DNA of 5,414 bases from Clostridia bacterium (GTDB lineage Bacteria > Bacillota > UBA994 > PWPR01). The position numbers and the translations under genes were made by a program. The stretch is from contig PWPR01000159.1 of assembly GCA_003557085.1 (NCBI GenBank), forward strand, positions 1 through 5,414. The letters are read 5' to 3'. Shown here in pieces: positions 1 through 5,301 of the stretch (positions are counted from its first letter, which is position 1; every line of letters begins with the position of its first letter). The notes under the pieces were generated by a model. It did not search any database, was not told the origin of the DNA, and saw only the letters and a program-made list of their open reading frames with translations.

Positions 1-985
1 AAGTCAGCAGTGCTACAACTTTGGAATAATCCATTCTCTTTGGACCAATAACACCAAGTGCACCAGCTACTTTATCATCTATAAAGTATGAGACTCTAAC
101 AATACTACAGTCTTGCATTTTATCTATATCAATTTCATTACCTATCATAACCTGGACATCTTCATTTTCATCTTCACTAGCTAAAAGCCTTAATAAATGT
201 TCTTTTGTAGTTAATACTTGTAATAACTCCAAATATTTCTCTCCTAATTTAAACTCTGGCTGCGAAACTACATTGGCAGCACTACTAGTGATTGAAGGAG
301 AGTTATGAAAAGCAATCATTTGATTTAGTACATCTTTTAAGTAAACATTCTCTTTAGTTAAATACGAGCTTATAGTTTTTAAGATTCTTTCTTTCTCTTC
401 TTCTCTTATTTCACCCAAATATCTACCTTTAAAGCCATAATTTAAAATCCTATTAATGAAAGAAATCTCCTCTATTGACAGAGGCTCAGGCAAATGAATT
501 GTTTTATTACTTGATAATCCATTATCTGTTATTAAAACCACTATTAATGTTCTTTCATTAATTGGAAAGATTGAAAATTCTTGAAGCTTACAAGCTCCAA
601 CACTTGGTCCACTAAATATTGTTGCATATGAAGTAAGCTCAGCTAATGCATCAGCTATACTAGCTACTAAACTTTCTTTATCTAAAACCTTATTATTTAT
701 CTCCTTTTCAATGCGACTAACATCTTTGCTTTTTATACCCGTCTTTGGCATCAAACTATCTACATACAATCTATAACCTTTGTCTGAGGGCACTCGACCA
801 GCGGAAGTATGTGGTTGCTCCAACAATCCTAATTCTTCTAAGTCTGACATTTCATTCCTTATAGTTGCTGCACTAACACCTAAGTTATAGGTCTTAGTAA
901 GTGTTCTTGAACCTACAGGAGATCCTGACTCAACATAAGATTGAACAATCGCCCTTAAAATCTGAAGCTTTCTTTTAGATAACAT
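1..985 (-). CDS. hrcA: Heat-inducible transcription repressor HrcA (3' end cut by window edge)
   Basis: HrcA is the repressor that binds CIRCE operators and shuts off the class I heat-shock genes (groESL and the hrcA-grpE-dnaK-dnaJ operon) until chaperones become titrated; it acts in the cytoplasm on DNA. The open frame gives 328 residues and is still open at base 2, so only some 10-20 C-terminal residues are missing compared with the usual ~340. The N-terminal winged helix-turn-helix spans residues 1-75 and contains the family signature around VSAATIRNEMSDLEELG (37-53) followed by the HTSAGRVPSDKGYR stretch (59-72). The GAF-like/dimerisation part follows, and the C-terminal IGPKRMDYSKVVALL (313-327) is also typical. 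The ATG at 985 is preceded by AGAGGTG at 991-997. A perfect CIRCE lies 17 bp upstream of the start, so the gene is almost certainly self-regulated. Family identity is read from motifs and is very secure; grpE-dnaK-dnaJ downstream is expected but lies outside the window. Confidence 0.96.
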   Translation of the reverse strand, partial: MLSKRKLQILRAIVQSYVESGSPVGSRTLTKTYNLGVSAATIRNEMSDLEELGLLEQPHTSAGRVPSDKGYRLYVDSLMPKTGIKSKDVSRIEKEINNKVLDKESLVASIADALAELTSYATIFSGPSVGACKLQEFSIFPINERTLIVVLITDNGLSSNKTIHLPEPLSIEEISFINRILNYGFKGRYLGEIREEEKERILKTISSYLTKENVYLKDVLNQMIAFHNSPSITSSAANVVSQPEFKLGEKYLELLQVLTTKEHLLRLLASEDENEDVQVMIGNEIDIDKMQDCSIVRVSYFIDDKVAGALGVIGPKRMDYSKVVALLT

Positions 986-1002
986 AAACTCACCTCTTCT
1001 TA

Positions 1003-1029
1003 TTAGCACTCCCCGCTGATGAGTGCTAA
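1003..1029 (-). promoter_or_regulatory. CIRCE operator (HrcA binding site)
   Basis: The inverted repeat TTAGCACTC (1003-1011), nine spacer bases (1012-1020), GAGTGCTAA (1021-1029) matches the CIRCE consensus at every arm position. It lies between the hrcA promoter and the hrcA ribosome site, in the early transcribed leader, where bound HrcA would block transcription. The repeat would also form a hairpin in the mRNA leader. It implies autoregulation of hrcA and of whatever is co-transcribed beyond the left edge. Confidence 0.97.
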
Positions 1030-1040
1030 AAGCTATTATG

Positions 1041-1069
1041 AAAATAACACCCTTCTATCAATATGTCAA
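1041..1069 (-). promoter_or_regulatory. Vegetative (SigA-type) promoter of hrcA
   Basis: Reading the minus strand, a consensus -35 TTGACA (1064-1069) is followed by a 17-bp spacer and a -10 TATTTT (1041-1046). The bases TGT directly before the -10 give an extended -10 (TGn). Transcription would begin near 1034, so CIRCE starts about five bases into the transcript. The promoter is inferred from sequence only, but spacing and operator position fit the standard hrcA arrangement. Confidence 0.8.
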
Positions 1070-1098
1070 GTTATAAGCACATTTTTTATAAATAATTG

Positions 1099-1125
1099 CA
1101 AAAAAAAATTGGGTTAACCCAATTT
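1099..1125 (-). terminator. Rho-independent terminator upstream of hrcA
   Basis: The 20-bp perfect palindrome AAATTGGGTTAACCCAATTT (1106-1125) folds on the minus strand as an 8-bp stem with a TTAA loop. Its 3' arm runs straight into a T tract (about nine Ts, 1108 down to 1100). The plus strand lacks an equivalent T run, so it works mainly for leftward transcription. It would stop transcripts from the 1182-1283 ORF or read-through from the 1350-2192 gene and insulate the hrcA promoter. Confidence 0.8.
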
Positions 1126-1181
1126 AATTTGAACATGCCCCTATCAATCAGACAGTGGGAATATTAAAACTTGATGAAGAG
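1126..1181. other. Short unassigned intergenic stretch
   Basis: Between the small ORF's stop codon and the terminator palindrome I see no open frame with a ribosome site, no repeat and no promoter. Continuing the small ORF's frame past its stop meets a second stop five codons later, so any longer ancestral gene here would be degraded. Confidence 0.4.
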
Positions 1182-1283
1182 CTAATGTATTCTAACTGAA
1201 TGACTGATAAAGCACTTTCTATTGATGTATCCTAGTACGCATTCTAGGTTCTTTTCTGTGGTAGTTTGGCTATTACTTCCCAT
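1182..1283 (-). CDS. Possible 33-residue small protein, unknown function
   Basis: On the minus strand an ATG at 1283 opens 33 codons ending in TAG (1182-1184). The start is preceded by GGAGGG (1294-1299) and a ten-base spacer (ATA plus seven Ts), which is a good ribosome site for a Firmicute. The peptide begins MGSNSQTTTEKNLE, continues with CVLGYINRKCFIS and ends in VRIH. It has two cysteines (15, 24), no signal peptide and no membrane segment. I do not recognise it. It could be a real small protein, the surviving N-terminus of a decayed gene (perhaps from a mobile element), or a chance ORF. The ribosome site sits inside the hairpin 1296-1343, so translation from read-through mRNA could be limited. 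The terminator at 1099-1125 follows 57 bases after the stop, as expected for a real transcription unit. Confidence 0.35.
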   Translation of the reverse strand: MGSNSQTTTEKNLECVLGYINRKCFISHSVRIH

Positions 1284-1343
1284 AAAAAAATATCCCTCCA
1301 TATAATAGACTGCTATATTATTTAGGCTGCCTACTATATGGAG
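1284..1343 (-). terminator. Hairpin after the DUF4349 gene, probable terminator overlapping the small ORF's ribosome site
   Basis: CTCCATATA (1296-1304) pairs perfectly with TATATGGAG (1335-1343). The stem extends after a one-base mismatch by TAG/CTA (1306-1308 with 1331-1333) and more weakly inward. On the minus strand it begins six bases after the 1350-2192 stop codon and is followed, after GGATA, by seven Ts (1284-1290). That fits a somewhat loose rho-independent terminator. The 3' arm carries the GGAG of the small ORF's Shine-Dalgarno, so an RBS-hiding hairpin is an alternative or additional role. Confidence 0.5.
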
Positions 1344-1349
1344 AGCATA

Positions 1350-2192
1350 TCAATTCTTATTCTTCTCATTTCTTAAATTCTTTCTCTTCTTAAATAAGGA
1401 TCTTAGTTTTTTTAGCAGAAAATACAACAATACTATAAATGGAGCAAAAGGTATTAACCATATAATTACAATAATAAAGTTAACAGCAAAATTTAGCATA
1501 GAGTTAAAACCATCTCTTAAAGCATAGCGTATTCTATCTAAAAAATTCACTCCTTGAAACTCTGTAATCGCTTTCTCTCTAATACTGAGGTTGATAGTAC
1601 TCATAGCTACTTGATTTTCTATAAAGTTCATTCTACCTATATTACTTTCTATCTCATATACTACTCTCTCTAGCTCTCTTTCAACTTGCAAGATTTCTTC
1701 AACAGTAATAGCTTTCGCTAAAAGATCAGTATAGGCTTCTTTCTTATCTTCTAATACCTTTCTTCTAGCCTCTAAATCAATATACTCTTCAGTCACATCA
1801 GTTGTACTAGTTGTTCTATTTAATACATTTCCAATACTTACTAATGAGCTTTGTAAATTATCAAAGCTTTCACTTGGTATTCTTATTGTTAAATTAGCGT
1901 AGTGAGCTCTATCTCCTGTATATTGATGCAGATAAGTGACTTCTCCATGCATCTCGTCTAAAAACACTCTTATTTCATTAATAGATTGGTCAATAGAGTT
2001 TACTTCAATAGTCATACTCCCTGACTTAATTACTTTTAGGCCAAAGGTTTCACTTTCTCCTCTTTCACTTCCACCATCACTGCTTGCATATTCCTGATGC
2101 ATAGCTGAATCACTTGCTGGTTGTAATGAAGAGCAGCCAGAAAAAACTAGTAAAATAGAAATTATTACAATAAGTATTTTTTTTGTCATCAT
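1350..2192 (-). CDS. DUF4349 domain-containing membrane-anchored lipoprotein
   Basis: This is a cell-envelope protein of unknown biochemical role. Residues 1-20 form a lipoprotein signal: charged MMTKK, a hydrophobic core, and a lipobox ending FSGC, with Cys20 as the likely lipidation site. A Ser/Gly/Glu-rich linker follows (21-50). The DUF4349-like extracellular part (about 52-207) contains KVIKSGSMTIEV, LTIRIPSESFDNL and a long charged coiled coil (about 135-195, including EYIDLEARRKVLEDKKEAY). A hydrophobic membrane segment (about 236-261, interrupted by Pro248 and Pro251) ends in a very basic tail (KKLRSLFKKRK). The layout matches the DUF4349 family as I know it. GAGGTG (2195-2200) lies only two bases before the first ATG but five before the second (2189), so translation may start at Met2. 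The upstream dehydrogenase gene ends 61 bp away on the same strand; co-transcription is possible. A hairpin directly follows the stop. Confidence 0.85.
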   Translation of the reverse strand: MMTKKILIVIISILLVFSGCSSLQPASDSAMHQEYASSDGGSERGESETFGLKVIKSGSMTIEVNSIDQSINEIRVFLDEMHGEVTYLHQYTGDRAHYANLTIRIPSESFDNLQSSLVSIGNVLNRTTSTTDVTEEYIDLEARRKVLEDKKEAYTDLLAKAITVEEILQVERELERVVYEIESNIGRMNFIENQVAMSTINLSIREKAITEFQGVNFLDRIRYALRDGFNSMLNFAVNFIIVIIWLIPFAPFIVLLYFLLKKLRSLFKKRKNLRNEKNKN

Positions 2193-2253
2193 AGCACCTC
2201 ATCACATATTATGGTTTATAACTTATTGACTAAAATAATAAGTAAATTGTTCC

Positions 2254-3819
2254 TTAGTTTTGAGCAATATGTTCTGCTAATCTAATACCATCAACAGCAG
2301 CAGACATAATACCTCCTGCATAACCTGCCCCTTCTCCCCCGACAAAAAGCCCGCTGATAGTTGTCTGCATATCTTTATCTCTAAGTATCCTTAAAGGAGC
2401 ACTACTTCTTGTTTCTACTCCTGTTAAAATGCTTTCAGAACTTGAAAATCCACTTATTCTTCTATCCCAGTAAACTAGGGCTTCTTTTAAGGTTTCTGTT
2501 ACATAGTCAGGTAAAGCATCCTTTAACATCGCAAATTTAGTCCCTGGCTGATAAGTAGGCCTTACGCTTTTAATTTTTTTTGAGACTCTATCTTCTAGAA
2601 AGTCACCCACCAGCTGTATAGGGGCACTATAATTGCTACCTCCGAGCTCATATGCTGCCTCCTCATATTTCTTTTGAAAATATATACCAGCTAATGGATG
2701 TTTGCTCTCATAATCTTCAGGACCTACGCCAACTAAAATAGCACTATTTGCATTCTTACCTGCTCTTGAATAATAACTCATACCATTTGTAACTATCTCA
2801 TTACATCCTGATGATGACGCCACAACTAAACCGCCTGGGCACATACAAAAAGAGTATGCTGACCTTCCAGTTTTACTATGGTATTTAAGCTTATATGTAG
2901 CAACATCTAAATTAGGATGACCTTTCAAATCTCCATATTGAGATTCATCTATTAAACTTTGCAAATGCTCTACTCTTAAACCTATAGAAAAAGGTTTTGG
3001 CTCCATTCTCACACCTTTTGAGTAAAGCATTTCATAAGTATCTCTTGCACTATGACCAATTGCTAGCAAGACATTCTTACTAAAAACCTTTTCATTTCCA
3101 TTAACTATAACACCTTCTATAGCATTGTCTTTAATCATTAAATTAGTGACATGATTGTAAAACCTAACTTCTCCACCACTGCTTAAAATTTCATTTCTCA
3201 TATTAATGACTAGTTTTCTTAAGTTATCTGTTCCAATATGGGGCTGATAACTATGTAATATATTATTGGGTGCTCCATGCTTAACAAATGTTTCAAGTAT
3301 AGTGTTTACTCTCTCATTCTTTATATTAGTAGTTAACTTACCATCTGAAAAAGTTCCAGCTCCTCCTTCTCCAAATTGAACATTTGTATTTTTGTCAAGT
3401 AAGCCTGTTTTCCAAAACTTATGAATTCTTTTTACTCTTTTGTCTACTGGCCCACCCCTTTCCAATAAAATAGGCTTAAATCCACTCAGTGACAAAAAGT
3501 AGGTAGCAAAAAGTCCACAGGGCCCACTTCCCACTACAATTGGTCGATTATTGCTAGATGGTTTGTAGGGAAACACATAATTACTATTTTCTGTCTTAGA
3601 TACATTTTTATACTTTCTCTTTAAAAATTCTTTTTCATTTTCTATAATTAAATCAACTGTATAAACAAAATTTTGTTGATTTCTTCTAGCATCAAATGAT
3701 TCTTTTACTAGTTTAAAATCAACAACATCTTCTTTACGTAGTTTATATTTACTTAGTATTACATCTAAAAACTTGCCTCTATTGTCTATGGTTGTCTTTA
3801 TATTTGTTATTCTTATCAT
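2254..3819 (-). CDS. FAD-dependent dehydrogenase of the COG2509 type, substrate unknown
   Basis: This is a predicted cytoplasmic flavoprotein, 521 residues, about the usual length for the family (roughly 460-540). A small N-terminal domain (1-90) is followed by the FAD Rossmann fold: PIVVGSGPCGLFA (93-105) carries the GxGxxG loop, and Glu120 in ILLERG is placed to bind the adenosine ribose. GEGGAGTFSDGKLTT (150-164) is the second FAD-contacting stretch of this family. SFCMCPGG (323-330) holds two cysteines near the expected active region, and TGVETRSSAPLRI (466-478) plus GLFVGGEGAGYAGG (490-503) form the C-terminal FAD-binding part. No membrane segment or signal peptide is visible. The family is conserved in Firmicutes and is distantly related to glutathione-reductase-fold oxidoreductases; no substrate is established to my knowledge. 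The ATG at 3819 has GAGGAG eight bases upstream. It is divergent from yedF across a 118-bp gap and lies upstream of the DUF4349 gene. Confidence 0.9.
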   Translation of the reverse strand: MIRITNIKTTIDNRGKFLDVILSKYKLRKEDVVDFKLVKESFDARRNQQNFVYTVDLIIENEKEFLKRKYKNVSKTENSNYVFPYKPSSNNRPIVVGSGPCGLFATYFLSLSGFKPILLERGGPVDKRVKRIHKFWKTGLLDKNTNVQFGEGGAGTFSDGKLTTNIKNERVNTILETFVKHGAPNNILHSYQPHIGTDNLRKLVINMRNEILSSGGEVRFYNHVTNLMIKDNAIEGVIVNGNEKVFSKNVLLAIGHSARDTYEMLYSKGVRMEPKPFSIGLRVEHLQSLIDESQYGDLKGHPNLDVATYKLKYHSKTGRSAYSFCMCPGGLVVASSSGCNEIVTNGMSYYSRAGKNANSAILVGVGPEDYESKHPLAGIYFQKKYEEAAYELGGSNYSAPIQLVGDFLEDRVSKKIKSVRPTYQPGTKFAMLKDALPDYVTETLKEALVYWDRRISGFSSSESILTGVETRSSAPLRILRDKDMQTTISGLFVGGEGAGYAGGIMSAAVDGIRLAEHIAQN

Positions 3820-3827
3820 TTTTATTG

Positions 3828-3834
3828 CTCCTCT
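3828..3834 (-). promoter_or_regulatory. Ribosome binding site of the FAD-dependent dehydrogenase
   Basis: AGAGGAG on the minus strand lies eight bases before the ATG at 3819 and fixes that start; no other in-frame start upstream has a comparable site. Confidence 0.75.
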
Positions 3835-3871
3835 TAACTAGCATATTATCATATTTTGCTGTAAATTACAC

Positions 3872-3900
3872 TATTGATAATTGCTTCTTTCATTAGTCAA
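3872..3900 (-). promoter_or_regulatory. Candidate promoter of the FAD-dependent dehydrogenase
   Basis: On the minus strand TTGACT (3895-3900) matches the -35 consensus at five of six positions. A 17-bp spacer leads to TCAATA (3872-3877), and a 15-bp spacer leads to TATCAA (3874-3879); neither -10 is strong. If real, its -35 lies inside the spacer of the plus-strand yedF promoter, so the two divergent promoters would overlap. Confidence 0.35.
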
Positions 3901-3909
3901 GCTTATAAT
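3881..3909 (+). promoter_or_regulatory. Promoter of yedF
   Basis: A perfect -10 TATAAT (3904-3909) stands 17 bp after TTGCTT (3881-3886), a weak -35 matching only the TTG of the consensus. Transcription would start near 3916, giving a leader of about 22 bases, too short for a riboswitch. The weak -35 leaves room for an activator, but no operator is recognisable. Confidence 0.6.
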
Positions 3910-3937
3910 ATATATAAGCATTTCTTAGGAGGTTTTT

Positions 3938-4507
3938 ATGAAAATTATTGATGCTAAAAATTTAGAGTGCCCCAAACCTGTTATTCTTACTAAAAAAGCT
4001 TTAGACGAAGGGTATAGTGACTTAAAAATACTTGTAAATAATCAAGTTGCCAAAAAAAATGTTTTAAAGCTACTTGACAGTCACAACTCAGAGTATAAAG
4101 TGGAAAAAATTGATGATATTTTTGAGATATATGCCTTTAACACCAAAACAACTTCTTCCAGTGACTCGGAATCAAATTTTACAATATTTTGTAAATCAGA
4201 GAATTTTGGAACTGGTGAAGAAAAGTTAAGCAAGACACTAATGAAAAGTTTTTTCTATTCATTAACAGAATTAGATCAAAAACCAAAGCATCTCATTTTT
4301 ATGAATAGTGGAATCAAGTTAACCTTAGGTGACTCTCCAATTATTGATATACTCACTGAGTTAGAAAAAGAAGGGTCTACTATATTGGTATGTGGCACGT
4401 GTCTTGACTATTATGATGCTTCAGCAGCCTTAAAAGTAGGAGAGATTACTAACATGTATACCGCAACAGAAATACTCTCCAGGACAACCAGAATAATCAA
4501 TATTTAA
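3938..4507 (+). CDS. yedF: Selenium-metabolism sulfurtransferase-like protein YedF
   Basis: This is a cytoplasmic two-domain protein of 189 residues, typical for the YedF family associated with selenium-using bacteria. Residues 1-70 form a TusA/SirA-like domain with the signature LECPKPVILTKKAL (9-22); Cys11 in the CPxP motif is the expected persulfide or selenium carrier, and ILVNNQVAKKNV (31-42) is the second family motif. A Ser-rich linker (72-80) leads to a DsrE-like C-terminal domain (81-189) with Cys85, VCGTCLDYY (151-159; Cys152 and Cys155) and VGEITNMYTATEIL (167-180), which I know as the YedF hallmark. The exact role is unproven; handling of reactive sulfur or selenium for selenophosphate or selenocysteine synthesis is the usual suggestion. 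No selD, selA or selenocysteine lyase gene lies in the window. The start is fixed by AGGAGG (3927-3932), five bases upstream. Transcription is convergent with the transporter gene, and the stop codon lies inside the shared terminator stem. Confidence 0.92.
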   Translation: MKIIDAKNLECPKPVILTKKALDEGYSDLKILVNNQVAKKNVLKLLDSHNSEYKVEKIDDIFEIYAFNTKTTSSSDSESNFTIFCKSENFGTGEEKLSKTLMKSFFYSLTELDQKPKHLIFMNSGIKLTLGDSPIIDILTELEKEGSTILVCGTCLDYYDASAALKVGEITNMYTATEILSRTTRIINI

Positions 4508-4539
4508 AAGGTAGCTTATCTAGATAAGCTACCTTTTAA
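4504..4539. terminator. Bidirectional rho-independent terminator between yedF and the YhhQ-type gene
   Basis: A perfect 36-bp palindrome is centred between 4521 and 4522. The GC-containing stem GGTAGCTTATC / GATAAGCTACC is flanked by AAAA on the left and TTTT on the right, so each strand reads a hairpin ending in Ts. The yedF stop (4505-4507) lies in the left arm, and the transporter gene stops at 4548, nine bases beyond the right arm. One element thus ends both convergent genes. Confidence 0.9.
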
Positions 4540-4547
4540 TATACATT

Positions 4548-5240
4548 TTATTTTACATTTTCTAGCTTAGTTTTGTTAATTAAAGTTGCTATGTAAATAA
4601 ATGGCGTATCAAGAACTGCAACAAAGAGTTTTAGTACATATGTAGTAATAAATATCTCCAAAAAAACTTGCCTTGAAAATACACCATAAAAAGCTATAAA
4701 TGTAAAAATTGCTGAATCAATTAACTGGCTCACTAAAGTACTGGCATTATTTCTAATCCATAGAAACTTAAGGTCGGGTAGTTTCTCTTTCCAAAAATTG
4801 TATGCCCATATATCATGAATTTGACTTAAGAAATATGCAACTAAGCTGGCAAAAGCTATCCTAGGCATGATTCCAAAGATTACTTCGAGTGAACTTTGAG
4901 CAAAATCTGAAGCATGAGGCTCAAACATTAAGCTAACTTGCATAACTATCGTCATACTCACTAAAGTAAGTAAACCGATATATACACCTTTCTTTGCTTT
5001 ATCTTTGCCATAAATCTCCGATAAAATATCTGTAGCTAAAAAAGATGTGCCATAAATAATATTGCCCATAGTAACTACTAGGCCAAACAACTCAATTGTC
5101 TTAATTACTTGTATATTAGCAATGATTGCTGAAATCGCTATCCATACATATAAACCTGTTTCATCAAATAACTTATAAAATATAAGTATAGCAATAAAGT
5201 TGATTAACATTAAACCTAGCCATAATAAAATTGTTTCCAT
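4548..5240 (-). CDS. yhhQ: Queuosine precursor transporter, YhhQ/QPTR (VUT, DUF165) family
   Basis: This is an integral membrane importer for queuosine precursors (preQ0/preQ1 or queuine in characterised relatives), feeding tRNA wobble-base Q modification. The 230 residues carry six to seven hydrophobic segments (about 4-22, 29-47, 54-70, 86-106, 126-144, 170-188, 192-218). Family motifs are TSFLATDILSEIYGK (65-79), AYFLSQIHDIWAYNFWK (135-151), WIRNNASTLVSQLIDS (161-176) and DTPFIY (211-216). I chose the ATG at 5240: GGAG lies eight bases upstream. An in-frame GTG at 5249 would add three residues but overlaps that Shine-Dalgarno, so it is unlikely. No queuosine synthesis genes are in the window, consistent with salvage, though that needs the rest of the genome. 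No preQ1 riboswitch fold is seen in the short leader. The preceding Gly-rich gene ends 61 bp upstream on the same strand; the gene shares a terminator with yedF. Confidence 0.92.
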   Translation of the reverse strand: METILLWLGLMLINFIAILIFYKLFDETGLYVWIAISAIIANIQVIKTIELFGLVVTMGNIIYGTSFLATDILSEIYGKDKAKKGVYIGLLTLVSMTIVMQVSLMFEPHASDFAQSSLEVIFGIMPRIAFASLVAYFLSQIHDIWAYNFWKEKLPDLKFLWIRNNASTLVSQLIDSAIFTFIAFYGVFSRQVFLEIFITTYVLKLFVAVLDTPFIYIATLINKTKLENVK

Positions 5241-5271
5241 ATATTTCACTCCACACTGAATTCTCTGGAGT

Positions 5272-5300
5272 ACTTTATCATAAACTAAGTCTTTTGTCTA
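5272..5300 (-). promoter_or_regulatory. Candidate promoter of the YhhQ-type gene
   Basis: On the minus strand TAGACA (5295-5300; five of six consensus -35 positions) is followed by 17 bp and TAAAGT (5272-5277; four of six for the -10). Transcription would start near 5265, leaving a leader of about 25 bases. It begins just after the stop codon of the Gly-rich gene, so the transporter may be transcribed alone. Base composition is AT-rich, so chance matches are possible. Confidence 0.4.
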
Positions 5301-5301
5301 C

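Noticed and set aside
1106..1181. Continuation of the small ORF's frame as a decayed longer gene
   Set aside because: After the TAG the frame meets another stop within a few codons, and the remaining residues show no recognisable family. The idea stays unsupported without homologues.
2221..2243. Inverted repeat ACTTATT/AATAAGT between the dehydrogenase and DUF4349 genes as a terminator
   Set aside because: The seven-base stem has only one GC pair, the loop is nine bases and no T run follows on the minus strand. It is likely chance in AT-rich DNA.
2205..2250. A separate promoter for the DUF4349 gene
   Set aside because: Hexamers such as TTATAA and CATAAT occur, but none has a matching -35 at 16-18 bp. 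I could not choose one over background.
3938..4507. Selenocysteine codon or SECIS element in yedF
   Set aside because: The frame has no internal TGA and its key positions are encoded as ordinary cysteine.
5241..5301. A preQ1 riboswitch before the YhhQ-type transporter gene
   Set aside because: Queuosine transporter genes can carry preQ1 riboswitches, so I looked for the preQ1-I pattern of a short stem, C-rich loop and A-rich tail pairing back. The leader shows only a weak CTCCA/TGGAG pairing over the ribosome site, with no such pattern.
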